Assembly: GCA_020850415.1 (NCBI GenBank)
Contig: JADZER010000034.1
Coordinates: 1 to 64,000, forward strand
Source: Phycisphaerales bacterium
GTDB taxonomy: Bacteria > Planctomycetota > Phycisphaerae > Phycisphaerales > UBA1924
Length of the DNA stretch: 64,000 nucleotides
Direction of reading: 5' to 3'
The first letter of the stretch is position 1. Each line of letters starts with the position of its first letter. This document shows positions 61,442-64,000 of the stretch, piece by piece. The notes under the pieces were generated by a model that was not told the origin of the DNA, did no database searches, and saw only the letters and a program-made list of their open reading frames with translations. Made by a program: the position numbers and the translations under genes.

Positions 61442-62260
61442 ATGCCTGAGCCCGCGACGACACCGCCCGCGACCCCCGCGCCCCCGGCCTGGACCGAGGC
61501 CGAGCTCACCGATCCCCATGCCCGGGAGGACAAGGCCGGCCGGGTGCGGGCCATGTTCGGCGCGATCGCCCGGTCCTACGACCTCAACAACCGGGTCCAC
61601 TCCCTATGGCGGGACCAGGCGTGGCGTCGTGAGGCGGTCCGGGCGGCCGGGGTACTCCCGGGTGAGGATGTCCTGGATTGCGCGTGCGGGACTGGGGATC
61701 TGACGCTGGCCTTCTCCCGGACCGAGGCCGGCACGGTTATTGGACTGGATTTCACACCTGAAATGCTGGATTTGGCCTGGGTCAAAACCGAGCGGGCGTC
61801 CGATCGGACCCCCGGACTGGCCGGGCGGGTGCGCTACCTGCAGGGCGATGCGCAAGAACTGCCGTTCGAGGAAGGGTCGTTTGATGTGGTCTCGATCGCC
61901 TTCGGGATCCGCAATGTGCAGCGCCCCGAGCTCGCGGTGCGGGAGTTTTTCCGGGTGCTCCGACCGGGCGGGCGGCTGGTGATTCTGGAGTTTGATCGGC
62001 CCACGCTGGCGCCCGTGCGGTGGTTCAACGACTTCTACTGCGGGCAGGTGATGCCGCGCACGGCGACACTCATAAGTCGGGATCGGAGCGGGGCCTACAA
62101 GTACCTGCCACGGAGCGTGGGGTCCTTTATGGACAGCCGGGAACTGGCCGGGCTGATGGAGCGCTGCGGCTTTGCTCGGGTCGGCCGCAAGGCCCTGACG
62201 CTCGGCATATGCGTGCGGACGCTGGGGCACAAGGACACGGGGGCAAGGTCCCGCGGCTAG
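61442..62260 (+). CDS. ubiE: UbiE/MenG-type demethylmenaquinone methyltransferase
   Basis: A 272-residue SAM-dependent C-methyltransferase. Family signatures are VRAMFGAIARSYDLNNRVHSLWRDQAWRR, VLDCACGTGDLTLAFSR (SAM motif), DFTPEMLDLA, GDAQELPFEEGSFDVVSIAFGIRNV and FRVLRPGGRLVILEF. It methylates demethylmenaquinone (and, in other bacteria, a ubiquinone precursor); planctomycetes normally use menaquinone, so MenG activity is likely. The ATG at 61442 gives a short Pro-rich leader; no Shine-Dalgarno is clear. Confidence 0.93.
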   Translation: MPEPATTPPATPAPPAWTEAELTDPHAREDKAGRVRAMFGAIARSYDLNNRVHSLWRDQAWRREAVRAAGVLPGEDVLDCACGTGDLTLAFSRTEAGTVIGLDFTPEMLDLAWVKTERASDRTPGLAGRVRYLQGDAQELPFEEGSFDVVSIAFGIRNVQRPELAVREFFRVLRPGGRLVILEFDRPTLAPVRWFNDFYCGQVMPRTATLISRDRSGAYKYLPRSVGSFMDSRELAGLMERCGFARVGRKALTLGICVRTLGHKDTGARSRG

Positions 62261-62503
62261 CCCCGGCGCGGCGGAAAGTGCCGAGGCTTATCGGACAGGG
62301 GTCTTCGGACGCGCAGGCCCGGTAAAGCGCGCGCTTGACGCTGGAGGAGGTGGTTCATGGCACGGGGCGGGTGGGGCCGATCCACTGCCCAGCCCGGGAG
62401 TACCGGGCGTCGGCGGGCGGAGCCCGTGAGTGAGTCCTGGAGTCCGACGCCGCGGGGATCCGCCGTCGGGCAGGCACGCACACGGAAGTGAGAAGCCCGC
62501 ACT
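62261..62503 (+). other. Structured-looking gap before the B12-domain gene
   Basis: A 243-base gap, very GC-rich, with several short inverted repeats (CCCGGGAGTACCGGG near 62393; GGACAGGGGTC region) and no reading frame. Parts such as CCACTGCC and GAGCCCGTGAG faintly recall a cobalamin riboswitch, but the conserved core is missing, so none is called. Confidence 0.3.
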
Positions 62504-63211
62504 ATGAACCATGAATTGCTGATGGAACGCCTTTTCGAGATCCTCATCAACGGCGACCGGCCCGCGGCCCGCTCGCTGATCAGCGAGATGCGCAACTCCG
62601 GGATGACCGGCAACGAGATCTATATGACGGTCTACTGGCCAACCGCCGAGATGGTCGACCGGCTGCACCGCAACGACCAGCTCACGGCCCTGAGCTACCG
62701 GATGGCGACGCGCCTGCTGCGGGTCATGGTGGATCAGACCTCGACGACGCTCGAGTACGCCCCCCGGAACGGGCGGGCGGTCTTCGCCTCGTGCGGGCCC
62801 ACCGAGGGCGACGAGCTGGGCGCCCAGATCGCCGTCGATCTCCTCGAGGCCCGGGGGTTCCGGATGACCTTCTCCGGCGGCGGCGTGGCGGCCGACGAGA
62901 TCCTCGCCCAGGTGCAGGAGACCAAGCCCCAGGTGCTCCTGATGTTCTGCTCGGCCCCGGGCGACCTGCCGCAGATCAGGTACCTGATCGACTCGATCCG
63001 CGAGATCGGGGCGTGCCCGAACCTGCAGATCGCGGTGGGCGGCGGGGTGTTCAACCGGGCCGAGGGCCTGGCGGAGGAGATCGGGGCCGATCTGTGGGCG
63101 ACGAGCCCGCAGGAGCTGTACGACATCCTGACCGAGAACCCCGAGCACCGTTCGGAGGTCAATCTCGCGGAGGCGCCGAAGGCCCGGAAGGCCCGGCGCA
63201 AAGCCGCCTGA
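62504..63211 (+). CDS. B12-binding-domain protein lacking the axial histidine
   Basis: A 235-residue protein with a helical B12-binding cap domain (about 1-80, LFEILINGDRPAARSLISEM; LSYRMATRLLRVMVD) and a Rossmann-like B12-binding domain (about 90-212, RAVFASCGPTEGDELGAQIAVDLLEARGFRMTFSG, VAVGGGVF). The usual (D/E)xHxxG motif reads Glu101-Gly-Asp103-Glu-Leu-Gly106, so the cobalt-ligating histidine is Asp. It may bind cobalamin base-on or not at all. A basic tail (PKARKARRKAA) could contact nucleic acid. No enzyme domain is attached; a sensor or regulator role, possibly tied to the downstream sigma gene, is inference. Confidence 0.85.
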   Translation: MNHELLMERLFEILINGDRPAARSLISEMRNSGMTGNEIYMTVYWPTAEMVDRLHRNDQLTALSYRMATRLLRVMVDQTSTTLEYAPRNGRAVFASCGPTEGDELGAQIAVDLLEARGFRMTFSGGGVAADEILAQVQETKPQVLLMFCSAPGDLPQIRYLIDSIREIGACPNLQIAVGGGVFNRAEGLAEEIGADLWATSPQELYDILTENPEHRSEVNLAEAPKARKARRKAA

Positions 63212-63274
63212 AGGGACATGCCCCGGCGGGGGTAGAGCCCGCCGGTCCCCCAGTTTGCCCTTTCTGTTCCAAGG

Positions 63275-63308
63275 CCCACCCCCCTGATCTGGGGGTGGGT
63301 CTGTTTTT
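63275..63308 (+). terminator. Intrinsic terminator of the B12-domain gene
   Basis: A perfect 9-bp stem CCCACCCCC/GGGGGTGGG (63275-63283 with 63291-63299), seven-base loop, then TCTGTTTTT. Confidence 0.9.
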
Positions 63309-63357
63309 CGGAGCGCGGGGGCGAGAATGTATGGCAACCCGGGCGGGAGCCCTCCGG

Positions 63358-63363
63358 TATAGT
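63358..63363 (+). promoter_or_regulatory. -10 element of the sigma factor gene
   Basis: TATAGT predicts a start near 63370 and a leader of about ten bases that is mostly the GGGAG ribosome-binding site. Confidence 0.5.
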
Positions 63364-63379
63364 GGTCAGCGGGAGCACC

Positions 63380-63970
63380 ATGGACCGAGCCGAAGAACGC
63401 AAGCTGATCCGCAGGGCCGCCGCCGGCGACAAGCAGGCGGCGGGGGAGTGCATCCGCGCCTACCAGGGGCAGCTCTACGCGTACATCCTTCGGCTCTCCG
63501 GTCGGCCGGACATCGCCGAGGACATCGTGCAGGAGGCGTTCGTTCGGGTGCTGACGAACCTGGACCGGTTCGATGACCGGTACCGGTTCAGCACCTGGCT
63601 TTTCACGATCGCCCGCCGGCTGTATGTGAACGCGATGCAGAAGCTCAAGCCGGTGTACGAGAGCGACATCGTCGGGTCGTGGCAGGGTGACGGGTCGCTG
63701 CCCGAGCACGGGACGATCGGGGCGGAGGTGGCGACCAACGCGCGGAGCGAGCTCGAGCGTGCGCTGCAGCAGCTCCCGCCCGAGCAGCGCGAGGTGGTGG
63801 TGCTGTTCCATCAGTTTGACTGGCCGATCGCGCGGATCTCGCAGCACATGGAGATGCCGGAGGGGACGGTCAAGAGCCACCTGCACCGCGGGCGGAAGCG
63901 TCTGCGGTCGATGCTGGAGGCCAGCGAGCGCGCGACCGAACGGATTGGGGAGGTGTGGGGTGACTCCTGA
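63380..63970 (+). CDS. ECF-type RNA polymerase sigma factor
   Basis: A 196-residue sigma-70 family protein with region 2 (about 25-90: YAYILRLSGRPDIAEDIVQEAFVRVLTNLDRFDDRYRFSTWLFTIARRLYVN) and region 4 (about 125-180: ALQQLPPEQREVVVLFHQFDWPIARISQHMEMPEGTVKSHLHRGRKRLRSML). Region 3 is absent, as in ECF sigmas. FHQFDW replaces the common LRYVEGLS-type segment before the helix-turn-helix. GGGAG precedes the ATG at 63380. The following frame starts GTGA within its last codons, as an anti-sigma gene would. Confidence 0.95.
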   Translation: MDRAEERKLIRRAAAGDKQAAGECIRAYQGQLYAYILRLSGRPDIAEDIVQEAFVRVLTNLDRFDDRYRFSTWLFTIARRLYVNAMQKLKPVYESDIVGSWQGDGSLPEHGTIGAEVATNARSELERALQQLPPEQREVVVLFHQFDWPIARISQHMEMPEGTVKSHLHRGRKRLRSMLEASERATERIGEVWGDS

Positions 63971-64000
63971 TCGTGCTCACAATCAGCGCAGGGACGGGGC
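63960..64000 (+). CDS. Start of a gene after the sigma factor (cut by window end)
   Basis: A GTG at 63960 overlaps the sigma gene by 11 bases and reads VTPDRAHNQRRDG to the window edge. Overlap with an ECF sigma gene suggests an anti-sigma factor, but too little is present to tell. Confidence 0.35.
   Translation, partial: MTPDRAHNQRRDG

Noticed and set aside
62330-62503. Cobalamin riboswitch upstream of the B12-domain gene
   Set aside because: CCACTGCC and GAGCCCGTGAG faintly resemble parts of the B12 aptamer, but the order and the GGGAA core are missing. A covariance-model search (Rfam Cobalamin) would settle it.

Overview
The window reads as a chromosomal segment of a high-GC planctomycete, most likely of the class Phycisphaerae. 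This is inferred from several lineage-typical families together: two 'planctomycete cytochrome' modules (DUF1592 plus DUF1552, and DUF1549/DUF1553 plus DUF1501), three H-X9-DG type prepilin-like proteins, two secreted proteins ending in a dockerin that closes with Gly-Cys, a PEP-CTERM-like C-terminus, and C-x2-C zinc-ribbon membrane proteins. No phage, plasmid or CRISPR locus was seen. The only mobile element is one IS200/REP-type transposase inside its own palindromic repeats.

Layout. 1-3.9 kb: DUF1552/DUF1592 pair (minus). 4.1-7.9 kb: prfA, an ankyrin protein, a secreted dockerin protein, then a repeat-filled gap with a decayed dockerin copy. 7.9-11.7 kb: three-gene ABC exporter of the GldA-GldF-GldG type (minus). 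11.8-16.3 kb: PAS-GAF-receiver protein, prmC, sensor kinase. 16.4-20.2 kb: a secreted-protein cassette (DUF2946-like, prepilin-like, two paralogous 'HEGD' proteins, second prepilin-like) behind a strong promoter with a dyad. 20.2-24.4 kb: miaB, an HDOD protein, recO. 24.4-25.9 kb: dehydratase-acyl carrier protein-dehydratase cassette. 25.9-32.4 kb: secreted phosphoesterase, a membrane protein, a WecA/MraY-type transferase and an O-antigen ligase-like protein. 32.7-38.7 kb: fusA, adk, a prepilin-like gene, metF, tRNA-Leu and a homocysteine methyltransferase. 39-45 kb: rpsP, trmD and rplS, with an acetyltransferase and two zinc-ribbon paralogues inserted and no rimM. 45-50.3 kb: DUF1501/DUF1549 pair (minus). 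50.4-57.6 kb: DUF2721 protein, oxidoreductase, hldE, aroC, transposase, zinc-ribbon membrane protein, aat. 57.7-64 kb: guaB, three tandem SHOCT-like membrane peptides, an M48 peptidase lipoprotein, a UbiE/MenG methyltransferase, a B12-binding-domain protein and an ECF sigma factor.

The most striking pattern is in the start sites. At thirteen genes on both strands a TAnnnT hexamer ends exactly six bases before the start codon and no Shine-Dalgarno is seen. Three more genes differ by one base. That geometry puts the transcription start on the initiation codon, so a large share of genes are probably leaderless. A second class (dockerin gene, prepilin-like gene, adk, metF, DUF2721, sigma factor) has the same hexamer further upstream, usually with a Shine-Dalgarno. 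At several leaderless promoters the -10 is preceded by CCTTnnn heptads.

Functionally the window mixes housekeeping genes (translation, tRNA modification, purine, chorismate, methionine, menaquinone) with envelope and secretion genes. The best candidate for an under-described system is the 16.4-20.2 kb cassette, which may respond to metal supply. Second is the leaderless, heptad-associated promoter class.
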